From: Oceanospirillaceae bacterium
Lineage (GTDB): Bacteria > Pseudomonadota > Gammaproteobacteria > Pseudomonadales > Litoribrevibacteraceae
Length of the DNA: 64,000 nucleotides
Assembly: GCA_015665455.1 (NCBI GenBank)
Contig: JADFAD010000006.1
Span: 1,178,001 to 1,242,000, forward strand
Reading direction: 5' to 3'
In this document: positions 63,354 through 64,000 of the stretch, one piece after another
How positions within the stretch are numbered: the first letter of the stretch is position 1
Layout of the letters: each line of letters starts with the position of its first letter
Made by a program: the position numbers and the translations under genes
Notes under the pieces: generated by a model
What the model was told of the DNA's origin: nothing
Databases searched by the model: none
What the model saw: only the letters and a program-made list of their open reading frames with translations

Positions 63354-63763
63354 CTTTTACCTTACTATGCAAAACGTACCGATCAAGGCATCTAATTTAG
63401 TTTTCTGGCGCATGATACCTTAGTTCTATTAGGTACTGAATTGATATCACACTCTGGCTATAAAACACACAAATCAAAAGAGAAAGGCAATTAATACTAT
63501 TAACATACTAACCAATGACTTTAGTGGTCCATCAAGCTCACCATCATGTACAAAACAAGATACAAACTTTACAACAAGGACATCCTAAATACAGAAAAAC
63601 TACACTTTAGCATGAATCAACGGAATCCATTCACTACCTCTGTCCAAAGTTGTTACAACACTATTGAGTTTAGAGAACTACGTTCAGGTCTTATTTTGAT
63701 ATCCCCTATATGATGCATTGCTATTACTTATGGATGTAATTAGCTCCCTCAAGGAAGATCAAA
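63354..63763. other. divergent intergenic region upstream of the methylase operon
   Basis: 410 bp, AT-rich, no gene seen. It should contain the promoter of the four-gene operon on the left and of the partial gene on the right. A short TACCT / AGGTA repeat at about 63409-63436 with a nearby ATGATAC is weakly reminiscent of the AGTATCATACT sites at 57292-57431, but I do not count it as a copy. Confidence 0.45.
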
Positions 63764-64000
63764 ATGAACCTTAAATACACGCCTACATTGGTACCTTCAC
63801 GGCCGGATAACCCAACGCCGTTAGAACTCGCAATCTATCAATATGAGAAATCCTGTGCGTCTTTTCACAACAAGAAGAATGCAGCAGCGCCTAAGAGTGA
63901 AACTCCTAAAGAGCTAGATGAAAGAGTGTCCTTAAGAGACCAGGACTGGCAACACCTACAACTCCGTAAAATATCACTAAGAGAGCAAGCCAAATTAGAA
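63764..64000 (+). CDS. hypothetical protein, C-terminus beyond window edge
   Basis: An ATG at 63764 with AAGGA 8 nt upstream opens 79 codons with no stop before the window ends. The translation (MNLKYTPTLVPSRPDNPTPLE..., later KSETPKELDERVSLRDQDWQH) is Pro-rich at first, then charged and probably helical. The family is not recognised. It is divergent from the methylase operon, so it may or may not belong to the same locus. Confidence 0.6.
   Translation, partial: MNLKYTPTLVPSRPDNPTPLELAIYQYEKSCASFHNKKNAAAPKSETPKELDERVSLRDQDWQHLQLRKISLREQAKLE

Noticed and set aside
63354-63763. tRNA-type attachment site or integrase marking an island border
   Set aside because: No tRNA-like cloverleaf, integrase gene or matching direct repeat was found at the edges of the four-gene operon.

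Overview
The window comes from the chromosome of a Gram-negative, probably marine gammaproteobacterium of Oceanospirillales/Alteromonadales type. The signs are a TonB receptor with perfect Fur boxes, the carboxy(nor)spermidine route to polyamines, a complete type VI secretion system (T6SS) with a TssJ lipoprotein, and moderate GC content. A genus cannot be named from the sequence alone. No rRNA, tRNA, insertion sequence or CRISPR array was seen.

Region 1 (1-4404, minus strand) holds polyamine genes: carboxynorspermidine decarboxylase (cut by the left edge), carboxy(nor)spermidine dehydrogenase and biosynthetic arginine decarboxylase. Region 2 (4588-23503) is an iron acquisition island. It contains a siderophore ABC importer with a DUF2218 protein, a TonB-dependent receptor with a perfect Fur box, a secreted protein of unknown role, a two-component system, a MATE exporter and a five-gene petrobactin-type pathway (asbA, asbB, asbC, a fused asbD-asbE, asbF). 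Petrobactin contains spermidine, so regions 1 and 2 fit together metabolically.

Region 3 (23854-28016, plus strand) has a diguanylate cyclase and then a vgrG / DUF6931-like / PAAR spike module. Region 4 (28068-56828, all minus strand) appears to be one very long T6SS operon running tssA-hcp-tssB-tssC-tssC2-tssE-tssF-tssG-clpV-(solute-binding protein)-FHA-tssJ-tssK-tssL-tssM-kinase-(solute-binding protein)-(sensor/MFS fusion). It ends in three tandem paralogues of about 420 residues whose core resembles plant IQM proteins; these are candidate effectors. The system has several departures from the usual pattern: a TssM without a P-loop, two TssC proteins, a Gln-rich TssL N-terminus, and two periplasmic binding proteins plus a sensor-MFS protein built into the operon.

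Region 5 (57468-63353, minus strand) is a compact four-gene operon with every gene overlapping the next: an Eco57I-like adenine methylase, a protein with two GHKL ATPase domains (a MORC/Hsp90-like one fused to a histidine kinase core), a receiver-domain protein with a large unknown output domain, and a His-rich protein of unknown family. It is the best candidate here for an undescribed system: an apparent restriction-modification-like or defence module wired as a phosphorelay. Three copies of a palindrome-bearing repeat lie between it and the T6SS promoter region. A partial plus-strand gene runs off the right edge.

All family assignments were made by reading the sequence and from memory of the families; no database search was run.
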